A stretch of 64,000 nucleotides of DNA from Photobacterium salinisoli (GCF_003614885.1 NZ_QZMS01000011.1:124001-188000), one strand, 5' to 3'; positions 53,162 through 62,332 are shown, numbered from the stretch's first letter. Program-made: numbers and translations. The notes: generated by a model not told the origin, from the sequence alone.

Positions 53162-54841
53162 CAGCCAGACGGATTTGAAATCAAACCATCCCATAGAATT
53201 AGGCGCCATACCTTGTACCGGACCAGCACTGTACACCCCAAGCCAGGCATGAAATAAAGGGATCACTTGTCCTGATTTGACCAGACTTGCGCCTATGTCA
53301 TGGCTGGGGCACGTCCGGCCATTCTCTGAACGCCATGCCTTAACGCGCTGATTCAGTGAATCAAATTCATTGGCAGGCATTGCCCGTGAAATATGGTCGA
53401 AGCTGTACAGCCAGGCCAGAAAAGCATCATCCCTGTGATTACTCAGGCTCATGCCATTAAGCCAGATGTCGATTTTATCCGCGTATTTCCCCATTAACAC
53501 ATCTGTGTTACTCAGCTCCATCACTTTCAGCCTCAGTCCGTCTTCGGCAAGAACGCTTTCTATTGCCCGGGCCAGTTCATGGTAAACAGGATGATGCTGT
53601 GGAAACGCTAACGTCACCATGCGTTTAGCAGGAATAGCAGCTTTTATCGGTAGCGGATTGAGGTCGGTCCAGCCGGGTAACAGTCCAAAGGCATTGATCA
53701 GACGAATATCACCTATCTCAGCCGGGTTCATCCTCGACAGCAATGGCATTGGCCCAAGCCGGCTCTGAAAATACGCCAGCCACTCAGGATCACTGGCAAG
53801 GCCACTGACTCTGTTGAGCAACAGATAACTGCAACCTTCATCCAGTGTCAGTTGATCGTTCACATCCTTAATCTGCTCAACCACCCTGTCTGTGCCCGGT
53901 TGCAGATAGCAGGCAGTCACACCGGTTAATATCCAGATCTCGACCACATCTATCAGTGCCCGAAAGCCAAAATAGTGATCAAACGCTTCCAGCGTCAAAC
54001 GTTGCTTGTCATTTTGCGTCACTTTATAGGGCCCGGTACCCACAGGAAACAAATCCGCTTCCTTTTCACTGTCCAGTTCGGCGGGCTGAATCACTGCCAT
54101 GATGTTGGCCAGCAAATCAGGCAAGCGATAATCATCGTGGCTTAGACGAATATCAACAGTATTAGGGAATGGTGAGGAAATATGACTGAGATGACAAAAC
54201 AACTTATGTTCTTTCAGGCGTTCGAGACTCATTACTACATCCTGACTGTCCAGCAGACTACCATCGTGGAACCGAACGGCAGGACGAAGATAGAACCGCC
54301 AATGGCGGGCAGAGAAAGCCTCCCAGTGATGAGCCAGATCGCCTTCGGTTTCCTCTTTTTCCTCATTAATCCGTGTCAGTCCGTTAAAAATCTGCCGGAC
54401 AAGGTGCTGCTCAGAGCGACGGAGAGGACGAAGCGGATTGAGATTGGTAAACGCGCGGTAGTAAGGGACGCGAACAATCTGACGCCCTTTTTGCGTGGTC
54501 AGTCCAAGCTGTTCCTGTATTAGCTGTGCCAGCTTGTTGGCGTCGTGCCCCAGCGCTTCCAGAGCCGGTTCCAGTTTGCCATCGGCCACCAGCTTGCGGG
54601 CGTGATTGTACTGCAGCTCAGTATCCGTGCTATGAAAGACTAACCGTGACTGTTTGCCGCGCCCGATCGCCGGTTCCCAGTCTATCCATCCCTTCTCGAC
54701 CATCTTATTGATGACCATACGTACATTGCGACGCGTGCAAAACAGCACATCAGAAATGTCCTGCAAATTGGTGTCGCTGTCCTGACCGGAAAAATGGTTA
54801 TAAAGACGCTGGAACTGCGTTTTCAGACGCTGACCACTCAT
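53144..54841 (-). CDS. sgrR: SgrR family transcriptional regulator
   Basis: 565 residues: N-terminal winged-helix (LKTQFQRLYNHFSGQDSDTNLQDISDVLFCTRRNVRMVINKMVEKGWIDW) fused to a periplasmic-binding-protein-type solute domain (PYYRAFTNLNPLRPLRRSEQHLVRQIFNGLTRI... GTGPYKV). In E. coli SgrR senses glucose-phosphate stress and activates the divergent small RNA sgrS. Length and architecture match. The region just upstream holds a candidate SgrS-like RNA. Confidence 0.92.
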   Translation of the reverse strand: MSGQRLKTQFQRLYNHFSGQDSDTNLQDISDVLFCTRRNVRMVINKMVEKGWIDWEPAIGRGKQSRLVFHSTDTELQYNHARKLVADGKLEPALEALGHDANKLAQLIQEQLGLTTQKGRQIVRVPYYRAFTNLNPLRPLRRSEQHLVRQIFNGLTRINEEKEETEGDLAHHWEAFSARHWRFYLRPAVRFHDGSLLDSQDVVMSLERLKEHKLFCHLSHISSPFPNTVDIRLSHDDYRLPDLLANIMAVIQPAELDSEKEADLFPVGTGPYKVTQNDKQRLTLEAFDHYFGFRALIDVVEIWILTGVTACYLQPGTDRVVEQIKDVNDQLTLDEGCSYLLLNRVSGLASDPEWLAYFQSRLGPMPLLSRMNPAEIGDIRLINAFGLLPGWTDLNPLPIKAAIPAKRMVTLAFPQHHPVYHELARAIESVLAEDGLRLKVMELSNTDVLMGKYADKIDIWLNGMSLSNHRDDAFLAWLYSFDHISRAMPANEFDSLNQRVKAWRSENGRTCPSHDIGASLVKSGQVIPLFHAWLGVYSAGPVQGMAPNSMGWFDFKSVWLKPGLE

Positions 54842-54889
54842 AGAAAAGGGGAACCTTTTAAATTAGGATTTTCAATTTTTTGTTTCCCT

Positions 54890-55066
54890 ATTTTAATCTA
54901 CATTCTAGTTACATGAAACCGCGGTATTGCGCTTCTGCTCATTATTCTCATACAGAATGAAGCACTTAGCGGGCTGACAAGAATACGGGTTTCATTTTCT
55001 GGCAACCGGATAAAAAGAAGACCTCCCCCAGTCTTCGGTGCCTGAGTGTTTGTCCGGTTGCCTTTT
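54890..55066 (+). ncRNA. sgrS: Candidate SgrS-like small RNA divergent from sgrR
   Basis: The 289-nt gap beside sgrR has a nested structure near its far end: outer stem GGCAACCGGA (55001-55010) with TCCGGTTGCC (55053-55062), inner stem GAAGAC (55017-55022) with GTCTTC (55031-55036), then TTTT. Between the arms lies TGCCTGAGTGTTTGTCC (55039-55055). Recalled E. coli SgrS has TGACTGAGTATTGGTGT at its ptsG-pairing site, 12 of 17 identical. Position and orientation match E. coli sgrS. The 5' end is a guess. A 15-codon ORF (from 54914) exists but does not clearly resemble SgrT. Confidence 0.4.
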
Positions 55067-55082
55067 CCCCGCCTGATCAAAA

Positions 55083-55100
55083 AAGCGCCTTTCGGCGCTT
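55083..55100 (-). terminator. Terminator of the coiled-coil protein gene
   Basis: AAGCGCC-TTTC-GGCGCTT; on the minus strand the stem runs into TTTTTT. Confidence 0.85.
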
Positions 55101-55130
55101 GATGTACACGGCATTCGATTGACCCGATTT

Positions 55131-55805
55131 TCAGGACACGTCTGATGATTTGGTTTGTGATGCTTTAGTTTGAGACGCCAGTTGGGATTGTAATTCTTTC
55201 AGTTGCTTTTTCAGCGCATCATTCTCATTTTGCAGCGTTTTCTGTCCGGCCAGCAGTTCTGTCTGCGCTTGTTTAGCCCGCTTGTTTGCTTCTGCCAATT
55301 CCGCTTTCGCGCCCTTGAGCTCTTCATTCAGCGATGCCACCTTCTCCGCGCTGGCGTCAAGATCGGTTTTCACTTTACGCTGGTTACGCTGCGCCGTTTG
55401 CTTGGCTTTTTGTGCCTTTTCACACTCTGCGGTCATAAGCGCTAACGCTTCTTCCAGCTCAGCCACTTGTTGCGAATTGTCTGCAGCGGCGCTTTCCTGA
55501 CCCGTTATCGCCAGCCAACCCGACAGCATGTTCTCACTGGCTAACTGCATCATATCGAACGGAAACACCAGTCCCTGCTCTTTGGTTTGCTGCACTTTCT
55601 CATTCAATACCTTGTCTGCTTGTTCAATCTGCCTGACGGTATTGTCGTAACTGTCGTGAGTTGCCCGAGTGAACTGCTTTGCTGCAATGGCTTCCCAGGC
55701 ACGGTGAACCTGTATCCAGGTTTCAACGTGAGAAAAGTACAGGCTTGGGTCAAAAACCGGTGAAGACCATTGTTGTTGCAAAGCCTTATGTAAACCATTT
55801 TCCAT
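55131..55805 (-). CDS. Coiled-coil protein of unknown function
   Basis: 224 residues. N-terminal 100 residues are helical with aromatic residues (PSLYFSHVETWIQVHRAWEAIAAKQFTRATHDSYDNTVRQIEQADKVL) and could be phasin-like. Residues about 110-215 are a continuous Ala/Lys/Glu/Gln coiled coil. No signal peptide. No polyhydroxyalkanoate genes are nearby, so a phasin role is only a possibility. Confidence 0.65.
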   Translation of the reverse strand: MENGLHKALQQQWSSPVFDPSLYFSHVETWIQVHRAWEAIAAKQFTRATHDSYDNTVRQIEQADKVLNEKVQQTKEQGLVFPFDMMQLASENMLSGWLAITGQESAAADNSQQVAELEEALALMTAECEKAQKAKQTAQRNQRKVKTDLDASAEKVASLNEELKGAKAELAEANKRAKQAQTELLAGQKTLQNENDALKKQLKELQSQLASQTKASQTKSSDVS

Positions 55806-56115
55806 TAGTCATTCTCCTAAAGTTGGCTTCAATTTAGCAATTGTCCTTGTGATTCCCTTTCGGGATATGCCCTAAACAACATGGCACACTGTGCGCACAA
55901 TGCCAGATGCGCATAGTTTACTCACCCAAAATGACAGCATAAAGAACAAAAAACAAGCAGAGCTATGCTTTGATTATTGAATTAATGAATGTTTAGAGAA
56001 GCTTGAGAGACACGTTACAGCAATATGTCACTGTCATACTGTCATCAATTTGCGATGTTAACCCGCTAGCCTCAGAGAACACATCACATGCAAAAAGCAC
56101 CCATTTGCCAACTGT
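55806..56115. other. Intergenic region between divergent genes
   Basis: 310 nt between the coiled-coil gene and the lipase gene. Promoters in both directions expected. I see no hairpin with a T-run, no convincing operator and no small ORF with a ribosome site. Confidence 0.5.
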
Positions 56116-56970
56116 ATGAAGAAACTTAAACGTTATCAGTACGAACGCTACGCTATTTTATGCCGGCAGGCTTATCCCGCAGACTTCGACCATACCCAGT
56201 ATGGCTTTGATCCTGCAGGTCGGCGAGATATTACCGACCGTTGGGGACGGACCATTATCCGGGTACTCTGGGGAGAGCAGAATGAAGCCATAGTGGTGTT
56301 CAAAGGCTCTCAGAATCTGTGGGACTGGCTGCTTAATTTTGCATGTTTTCCCCAAAAACTGCCGGGAAGACAAAAGCCTTATCGTGTCCACTGGGGTTAT
56401 CATTTTCTTCTGGAACAGAAAAGTAAAATAGCCACAAATCGCTACGCGGAAGCCTTTCCGTCCTTGTCGGCTTCACAAGAAATTGATTATCTGCAGGCCG
56501 CTGATGCACAGCATTTCCAGGATGAGTCGCTCTATCAGCAGATTCGCTCAACCCTGTTACCCTTAATTAAAAACGGTAAACGCATTTCTTTTACCGGCCA
56601 TTCCTCGGGGGGTGCCATGGCGGTGCTGACAGTGGAAAGGCTGGGTAACGAGTTCCCTGACGCCATCAAACGGGTTGTGACGTTCGGGCAACCGGCAGCC
56701 GGTTTCTGGAGTTTCAGGCAAGCCTACAGTTACCATCACTGCACTTACCGAATATGCTGCGATCTGGACATTGTCACCTTTCTGCCAGCCATTCCTTTGA
56801 TGCACTGGCATGTAGGCAAAATGCTCTGGCTGCATAACGAGAAAATTTACGACAACATTTCGACACCGGTCAGACTGTACAAATCACTGGTGAGCTGGAT
56901 ATTACGCCCTGTCACCTACCACTATATGCACAAATACATCAGAAATAAGGACTACTTTGATAAACACTGA
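56116..56970 (+). CDS. Class 3 lipase/alpha-beta hydrolase
   Basis: 284 residues of the Lipase_3 family: oxyanion region IVVFKGSQNLWDWLLNF, nucleophile Ser163 in FTGHSSGGAMAVL (GxSxG), acid in CCDLDIVTFLP and a His in PLMHWHVGKML. No signal peptide, so probably intracellular or exported by a non-Sec route. Substrate likely mono- or triacylglycerol, unproven. Confidence 0.85.
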   Translation: MKKLKRYQYERYAILCRQAYPADFDHTQYGFDPAGRRDITDRWGRTIIRVLWGEQNEAIVVFKGSQNLWDWLLNFACFPQKLPGRQKPYRVHWGYHFLLEQKSKIATNRYAEAFPSLSASQEIDYLQAADAQHFQDESLYQQIRSTLLPLIKNGKRISFTGHSSGGAMAVLTVERLGNEFPDAIKRVVTFGQPAAGFWSFRQAYSYHHCTYRICCDLDIVTFLPAIPLMHWHVGKMLWLHNEKIYDNISTPVRLYKSLVSWILRPVTYHYMHKYIRNKDYFDKH

Positions 56971-57071
56971 TTCCTCACTTACTGAGAAACAGCGGAATGG
57001 TAAAAATTTAACATACCTTCTTTTGCCCGTTTCATGTATCGTTGAGGCTGAATCCAGCAGAAAACGAAGAT

Positions 57072-57587
57072 ATGCACTCTCAAATTACACAGTTGCTCGC
57101 ACAAAAAAATGTCTGGATGGCCAGTCATATTACTGACGCTGAGTTCCCCACAACACTCAGCAAACAGGGTCTCGCCCTCTATCAAACAGCGCAGAATGAG
57201 CTGACAGTCAAAGCGGTTCAACCTTCTGATTCCGATGCACCTTCAGATTTGTTGAGTGTCTACCCTGTCGATTGCCACCCTCTCACCATCCGGTTTTCTC
57301 TGGTTCATGCCAGTCAGTGGCAAGACGAAGAATCTGAAGCTGTCATGGAGTTTCTGACGCAGATCATGCTGGAAACCAACAGCCCGGCCCAGCTGTTCGT
57401 GGGTTTCTATCAAGGAAAACCTGCAGCCTGCGGTATGTTGTTTACCGACCCGGGCAATCCGAAAGACACTTTAGTCAGCGACATCTGTGCGCTTCCGCTG
57501 CCAAATCATGATGAACTTGTGGCGGCTATGACACATTGGCTCATTCAGCAAGCATCTGATAAATCAGAAAATTTGTGGTTATGCTAA
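57072..57587 (+). CDS. GNAT-like protein of unknown function
   Basis: 171 residues from ATG 57072; an in-frame TTG at 57042 has no better ribosome site. The C-terminal half (PAQLFVGFYQGKPAACGMLFTDPGNPKDTLVSDICALP..DELVAAMTHWLIQQA) has the strand-strand-helix layout of GNAT acetyltransferases, but the R/Q-x-x-G-x-G/A acetyl-CoA loop is not clear. Possibly a degenerate or non-catalytic GNAT. Confidence 0.55.
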   Translation: MHSQITQLLAQKNVWMASHITDAEFPTTLSKQGLALYQTAQNELTVKAVQPSDSDAPSDLLSVYPVDCHPLTIRFSLVHASQWQDEESEAVMEFLTQIMLETNSPAQLFVGFYQGKPAACGMLFTDPGNPKDTLVSDICALPLPNHDELVAAMTHWLIQQASDKSENLWLC

Positions 57588-57592
57588 GCCCA

Positions 57593-57625
57593 TCAGTCTG
57601 TACTTTTCTTGCCGGTACAGACTGA
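57593..57625 (+). terminator. Perfect 11-bp hairpin after the GNAT-like gene
   Basis: TCAGTCTGTAC and GTACAGACTGA flank an 11-nt loop a few nt after the stop. No T-run follows, so it may be a weak terminator or a 3'-end stabiliser. Confidence 0.5.
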
Positions 57626-57854
57626 GCCACAGCGCCATTGCTGCTTACCTGCCCCTACACCTACTTCTACCCGATTTCAGCCCGGTAATTTCTGCTGGCT
57701 AAATTTTACTTTTTCGAGTTATTTCTCAATTCTTCTTATTTTTCTGGTGGTTAGCATTAACTTTCATCTCAAAGAAACAACTCCTTAACATAAGCAACCC
57801 TATCATTTCATCGGAAGAATGCTTCTCTATTATTCATTAACAAGGACACTTTCG

Positions 57855-58853
57855 ATGAAGAAAACGATAGGAACAACTTTATTATTGTTGTCATCCTTCA
57901 CTCAGGCAGAAACACTCAGTGTCATGGCGTACAACACGCTGTTACTGTCTTTTGGCGATTGGGATCAGGCCAATCGCGCACAGCGGATACCTGCTGCAAT
58001 TTCTGCTCTGGAACACATACCCGATGTGCTGATCATCAATGAAGCCTTCAACCCAGATTCCGAAGTCATGCTTAATGAACTGGCGTCGATATATCCATAT
58101 CAAACACCGGTTGTGGGTGAAGATTGCAGCGGTCAGGGGTGGGATGCATTAACAGGTGATTGTTCCAACTCAGTTGTGGTGGTACGTGGCGGCGTCTCTA
58201 TTTTGTCCCGTTACCCGATTGTTAGCCAGAAAGCGCATGTTTACCACGCCAGCGACAGTAGCACCTGGGATTATTATGCCAACAAAGGCTTTGCTTACGT
58301 TGAAATTGACAAAAATGGTCAGCACTTTCATCTGCTTGGTACACACCTGCAATCCAGCACCGACAATCCTGACAAGGAACACCCGGTGCGCATGGCGCAA
58401 CTGACTGAAATGCAGAATTTTATTGCAGCGCAAGCTATCCCCACCTCAGAACCAGTTATCATTGCAGGCGATCTGAATGTGGAGTGGAGCCGTCAGGATC
58501 AGATTGCAGACATGCTGGCAACAACACAAAGCCATTTATTCTTCCCCGATCCGGGCATCGGCAGCTTCTCGGCCAAATACAACTGGATCACAAAATCAGG
58601 TGCATACCGAGACGGTTACTCACTCAACTACAACGATACCCTGGATTATGTACTCTGGCACCAAGACTACCTGCAGCCTTCAGTGCCGGCGGCGATGAAA
58701 GTGGTGAAGCTGCAAGCCGATGAACAATGGTACTGGCATTACCTGAAAGGCAAATGGCCGTTACCTGAAGGCGAGTACTGGCATAATGGCTACTACAGCG
58801 ATCTGTCTGATCATTACCCTGTTCAGGCTGAATTTGTGTTCCCTGATCAATAA
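57855..58853 (+). CDS. Secreted sphingomyelinase C-type phosphodiesterase
   Basis: 332 residues from ATG 57855 (AAGGA 9 nt upstream). Signal peptide (TIGTTLLLLSSFTQA). Endonuclease/exonuclease/phosphatase fold with the neutral-sphingomyelinase layout: VMAYNTLLLS, LIINEAF (metal Glu), LLGTHLQSS, IIAGDLNVEW (Asp/Asn), and SDLSDHYPVQAEF (catalytic Asp-His). Related Vibrionaceae enzymes are hemolysins, so this may hydrolyse host or environmental phospholipids. A general phosphodiesterase activity is the alternative. Confidence 0.87.
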   Translation: MKKTIGTTLLLLSSFTQAETLSVMAYNTLLLSFGDWDQANRAQRIPAAISALEHIPDVLIINEAFNPDSEVMLNELASIYPYQTPVVGEDCSGQGWDALTGDCSNSVVVVRGGVSILSRYPIVSQKAHVYHASDSSTWDYYANKGFAYVEIDKNGQHFHLLGTHLQSSTDNPDKEHPVRMAQLTEMQNFIAAQAIPTSEPVIIAGDLNVEWSRQDQIADMLATTQSHLFFPDPGIGSFSAKYNWITKSGAYRDGYSLNYNDTLDYVLWHQDYLQPSVPAAMKVVKLQADEQWYWHYLKGKWPLPEGEYWHNGYYSDLSDHYPVQAEFVFPDQ

Positions 58854-58911
58854 AAAAACCAATCTCTGTAAACCGCCACCGTAGTCGCGCAGGTTTAGAG
58901 GGGACAATAAA

Positions 58912-58933
58912 AAGGAGCACCTGAGTGCTCCTT
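58912..58933 (-). terminator. Terminator of the aminotransferase gene
   Basis: AAGGAGCAC-CTGA-GTGCTCCTT; on the minus strand the stem ends in TTTTTATT. Confidence 0.88.
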
Positions 58934-58961
58934 GTGTCTGAGTGAAATGTCGATTCGCCGA

Positions 58962-60143
58962 TCAGCGGCTGACACTCAGCAAGGCTTTTGCCAGGTAATC
59001 CAGCTTTTGCTCCTGCAAACCTGCAATGTTAATCCGGCCGTCACCCACCGCATAAATGCCGAACTCATTACGCAACTGAATAATTTGATCCTGACTTAGA
59101 CCTGTGACAGAAAACATCCCTTTGTGTTTTTCAATGAAATCAAACGCCTCGGAGCCATTGTCCCGCACGGCCTGAGTTAAACCTGCACGCAGGCTTCGCA
59201 AACGCTGGTTCATTTCTGTCAGTTCGCTTTTCCAGGTAGCAGTCAGAGACGCGTCATTGAGGACAGTCGCCACCAGAGCCGCACCGTGATCAGGTGGCAT
59301 AGTATAGGACGCACGCGCCAGCTGCAGAATTCTGCCTTTCGCTTTCTGGGCTTCTTTCAGAGAATCACTGATAATAATCGCCGCCCCCGTACGCTCACGG
59401 TACAAACCAAAATTCTTGGAGCAAGAGGTGGCAACAATCATTTCTTCCACATTGTCAGCCAGATGACGTAAACCGGCAGCATCTTGCTCCAGACCGTCAC
59501 CAAATCCCTGATAAGCGATATCAACAAATGGCAGGAAACCATTTTTATTCGCCAGCTCAGTGATTGCTTTCCAGTCATCAAATGAGATGTCCGCGCCTGT
59601 CGGGTTATGGCAGCAACCATGCAGCAGTACCACATCTTTAGGGCCGGCTTTAGCCAGCTCTGCCAGCATAGCTTCACTGTTAACCTGCTTGGTGGAGGTG
59701 TCGAAATAAGGGTAGAACTTCACTTTCAGGCCAGCCGCTTCCATGACAGGCTTGTGATTGACATAGCTGGGATTCGAAATCCACACAGTCGTGTCCGGTT
59801 GAGCCAAATGCATCAGATCGGCCAGCATACGCAATGCGCCACTGGCACCCGGGGTCTGTACTGCGGCGGCACGGCTATAAGCTGAAGTATCCTTAATGAG
59901 TAAGTCCATCATGGCCTGATTGAAGACTTCATCGCCCGCTAATCCAACATAAGCTTTGGTTTTCTGTGTATCCAACAGACGCTGCTCAGCCTGAAATACC
60001 GCCTGCATAATTGGCGTTTCACCTTGGCTGTTGCGGTATACACCGATACCCAAATCCATCTTCTCAGAACGGGTATCCTCGCGGAACATTTGTGTCAGGG
60101 ATAAAATTGGATCGAGTTGTGCTTCAGTAAGCTGCTTGAACAT
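58962..60143 (-). CDS. tyrB: Aromatic/aspartate aminotransferase (class I PLP)
   Basis: 393 residues of the AspC/TyrB family: LDPILSLTQMFREDTRSEKMDLGIGVYRN, LLHGCCHNPTGADIS, PLP-binding Lys243 in ATSCSKNFGLYRERTGA, and a C-terminal substrate Arg region (DGRINIAGL). Transfers amino groups between aspartate or aromatic amino acids and 2-oxoglutarate. AspC and TyrB cannot be told apart by eye here; the TyrR-box-like site upstream favours an aromatic role. Monocistronic. Confidence 0.87.
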   Translation of the reverse strand: MFKQLTEAQLDPILSLTQMFREDTRSEKMDLGIGVYRNSQGETPIMQAVFQAEQRLLDTQKTKAYVGLAGDEVFNQAMMDLLIKDTSAYSRAAAVQTPGASGALRMLADLMHLAQPDTTVWISNPSYVNHKPVMEAAGLKVKFYPYFDTSTKQVNSEAMLAELAKAGPKDVVLLHGCCHNPTGADISFDDWKAITELANKNGFLPFVDIAYQGFGDGLEQDAAGLRHLADNVEEMIVATSCSKNFGLYRERTGAAIIISDSLKEAQKAKGRILQLARASYTMPPDHGAALVATVLNDASLTATWKSELTEMNQRLRSLRAGLTQAVRDNGSEAFDFIEKHKGMFSVTGLSQDQIIQLRNEFGIYAVGDGRINIAGLQEQKLDYLAKALLSVSR

Positions 60144-60259
60144 CTGTGAAATTCCGTTTTGTTATTGCGACTTTCCTCAAATTATCATGCACCTTATCGA
60201 AGGTCACTACCCCAGCTCAGAAATAGTCCCGCCAGTGTTTATCCAGATTAACAGCACCA

Positions 60260-60277
60260 TGTAATGAAATTGTTACA
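60260..60277 (-). promoter_or_regulatory. TyrR box upstream of the aminotransferase
   Basis: TGTAATGAAATTGTTACA has the 18-nt TyrR pattern TGTAAA-N6-TTTACA, with the essential G and C at positions 2 and 17. It lies 117 nt upstream of the start. It is flanked by a second dyad (ATCCAGAT at 60241-60248 and ATCTGGAT at 60288-60295). Confidence 0.65.
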
Positions 60278-60378
60278 ACCTGAATTGATCTGGATTAATC
60301 AAACACCAATAAAGCTTGCAAGGGGTGGCTCAGCACCTAAATTTAAAGCATGAGGGGTACATCCAACCGGAGGCCATC

Positions 60379-60690
60379 ATGAAAAACAGCGTTGATGTTC
60401 GCGCCTTACTAACCGCCTATGAAAAAATAAAAACACTGGGAACACCCGTCGAAAACGGCAAACAGCTTGATGATATTACCTGTACAGAGAGTTACGACGG
60501 TTACAGCGTTAGCCTGTCAGACGGTAAAGTCAGTGTTGATGTTAACTTTCATAACACCTATCACTTTCATACCCTGAATGAAGATCCAGACACAGTCATT
60601 AACCAGACAACCACCGATTTTCATCACAACAACGAAACCCAGATTCAGGCATTTTTGAATAAATTAAACGATTTAAATACACGCTATTAA
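60379..60690 (+). CDS. DUF3081 family protein
   Basis: 103 residues from ATG 60379 (GGAGG 6 nt upstream; the frame is open to 60316 but without a ribosome site). MKNSVDVRALLTAYEKIKTLG...YDGYSVSLSDGKVSVDVNFHNTYHF matches the DUF3081 family of marine gammaproteobacteria as I remember it. No signal peptide. Function unknown. Divergent from the aminotransferase and followed by its own terminator. Confidence 0.78.
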   Translation: MKNSVDVRALLTAYEKIKTLGTPVENGKQLDDITCTESYDGYSVSLSDGKVSVDVNFHNTYHFHTLNEDPDTVINQTTTDFHHNNETQIQAFLNKLNDLNTRY

Positions 60691-60697
60691 TGTATTA

Positions 60698-60727
60698 CCT
60701 AAAGTCGCTCTGCCGGCTTTAGGTTTT
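60698..60727 (+). terminator. Terminator of the DUF3081 gene
   Basis: CCTAAAG-T-CG and CG-G-CTTTAGG form the stem, then TTTTACCTTTT. Confidence 0.8.
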
Positions 60728-60934
60728 ACCTTTTCCTGACATAATCACGCCACAGCTTGATTAAGCTGGAAACATAGACACAGTTGAAAGGTCTAATTAA
60801 CCGGAAAAGCTGTCACGAACTTTGTGCCCCATCCAGTAACAAAGTGCATCAGCAGCGTTTTCTGTCAATGACTCACTAACCACATGCGGCGAACGAGTCA
60901 TCACTCAAAACAACAAAAAGAAAGAGAGAAAAGA

Positions 60935-61096
60935 ATGAACGCTGAAATATTGAATAAGCAAGAGCAGGAACGTGTAATTGCAGCCCTGAATGAATGTTAC
61001 CGCCGCTTGGAAGCAGCTGAACTGACCCCACAGGAAATTTCGCAAGATGGCTTCAGCCTGATGTTTACCTCGGCCTACAAAATGATTGATTGCTAA
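60935..61096 (+). CDS. Small protein of unknown function
   Basis: 53 residues (MNAEILNKQEQERVIAALNECYRRLEAAELTPQEIS...) from ATG 60935, preceded by AAAGAGAGAAAAG. Mostly helical, cytoplasmic. The purine-rich ribosome site, in-frame compactness and a strong terminator after it support a real gene. Family not recognised. Confidence 0.65.
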   Translation: MNAEILNKQEQERVIAALNECYRRLEAAELTPQEISQDGFSLMFTSAYKMIDC

Positions 61097-61144
61097 GAGT
61101 TAACGCTAAACGTCCTCAGTTTCCCCTGCTGATGTTTACTGCAA

Positions 61145-61175
61145 CGAAAAAGGAGCGCGATGCGCTCCTTTTTCG
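61145..61175. terminator. Bidirectional terminator between the small gene and gcvT
   Basis: CGAAAAAGGAGCGC-GAT-GCGCTCCTTTTTCG, a perfect 14-bp stem with internal A/T runs suited to both strands. Confidence 0.92.
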
Positions 61176-61213
61176 TATTCTGCCAGCAGGTTCACCCTGT
61201 CCGGCGCCATTCA

Positions 61214-62332
61214 TCAGCCACGGTAGTAACGCTGTGGTACAAACGGCATTTTCTCCACTGTCATTGGCAGTTTCTTACCACGCACTTCCGCAAAAATCTC
61301 AGTGCCAATCGACGAGAATTCCGTTTTGACATACGCCATAGCAACCGGGGCTTCTTTGGTTGGACCATAAGTACCGCTGGTCACAATACCGATTTCATTA
61401 TCATCCGCATCAAACAGTTTACTGCCTTCACGAACCGGTGCTTTTGACTGACCAATCAGACCCACACGTTTACGGGCTACATCTTTGGTCTCAATCTGAT
61501 CCAGAATCAGCTCTGCGCCCGGGAAGCCACCGGCACGCTCACCATCCGCGCGACGGGACTTACTGATACCCCATAGCAGGCTGGCTTCTACCGGTGTAGT
61601 AGTGGTATCAATGTCATGGCCATACAGACACAGGCCACACTCAAGGCGTAGCGAATCCCGTGCACCCAGACCAATCCACTCAACTTCGCCGTATGCCAGC
61701 AAGGCACGCGCCAGCTCTTCTGCTTTACCTGACGGTACAGAAATTTCGTAGCCGTCTTCACCTGTGTATCCAGAGCGGCTGACATAACATTCCGCGCCCA
61801 GCAGGTCCAGTTTAGTGGCATCCATAAACAGCATATCGCTAACGGCAGGATTCAGACGCGCCAGCACCTCAGCCGCTTTAGGGCCTTGCAGGGCAAGCAG
61901 CGCACGATCGTCGATAATTTCCAGTGTCACATCAGCAGGAAGGTGCGCCTGGATGTGCGCAATGTCTTGCTCTTTACACGCCGCATTGACCACAACAAAC
62001 AAGTGATCACCAAAGTTTGTCACCATCAGGTCGTCTAAAATGCCACCGTTTTCGTTAGTAAAGAAAGCATAACGCTGCTTGCCTTCCGGCAGATCGATGA
62101 TGTCGACAGGAACCAGTGCCTCCAGGGCTTTCGCTGCGTTTTCACCGTGCAGACGTAACTGGCCCATGTGGGAAACATCGAACAAACCGGCAGATTCACG
62201 GCAATGAATGTGCTCTTTACGCACCCCCAGCGCATATTGCACTGGCATATCGTAACCCGCGAACGGAACCATTTTGGCACCCATCTCAATATGAAGGGCA
62301 TGCAAAGGTGTAACTAGAAGATCCTGAGACAT
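61214..62332 (-). CDS. gcvT: Glycine cleavage system aminomethyltransferase GcvT
   Basis: T-protein of the glycine cleavage system: moves the aminomethyl carbon of glycine from lipoyl-GcvH to tetrahydrofolate, releasing ammonia. 372 residues with HALHIEMGAKMVPFAGYDMPVQY, DVSHMGQLRLHG, YTGEDGYEISVPS and GLGARDSLRLECGLCLYGHD. It reads away from its regulator and from glyA. gcvH and gcvP are not in the window and may lie beyond glyA. Confidence 0.95.
   Translation of the reverse strand: MSQDLLVTPLHALHIEMGAKMVPFAGYDMPVQYALGVRKEHIHCRESAGLFDVSHMGQLRLHGENAAKALEALVPVDIIDLPEGKQRYAFFTNENGGILDDLMVTNFGDHLFVVVNAACKEQDIAHIQAHLPADVTLEIIDDRALLALQGPKAAEVLARLNPAVSDMLFMDATKLDLLGAECYVSRSGYTGEDGYEISVPSGKAEELARALLAYGEVEWIGLGARDSLRLECGLCLYGHDIDTTTTPVEASLLWGISKSRRADGERAGGFPGAELILDQIETKDVARKRVGLIGQSKAPVREGSKLFDADDNEIGIVTSGTYGPTKEAPVAMAYVKTEFSSIGTEIFAEVRGKKLPMTVEKMPFVPQRYYRG

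Noticed and set aside
54914-54961. 15-codon ORF as an SgrT peptide
   Set aside because: It lacks resemblance to the recalled SgrT sequence and has no clear ribosome site.
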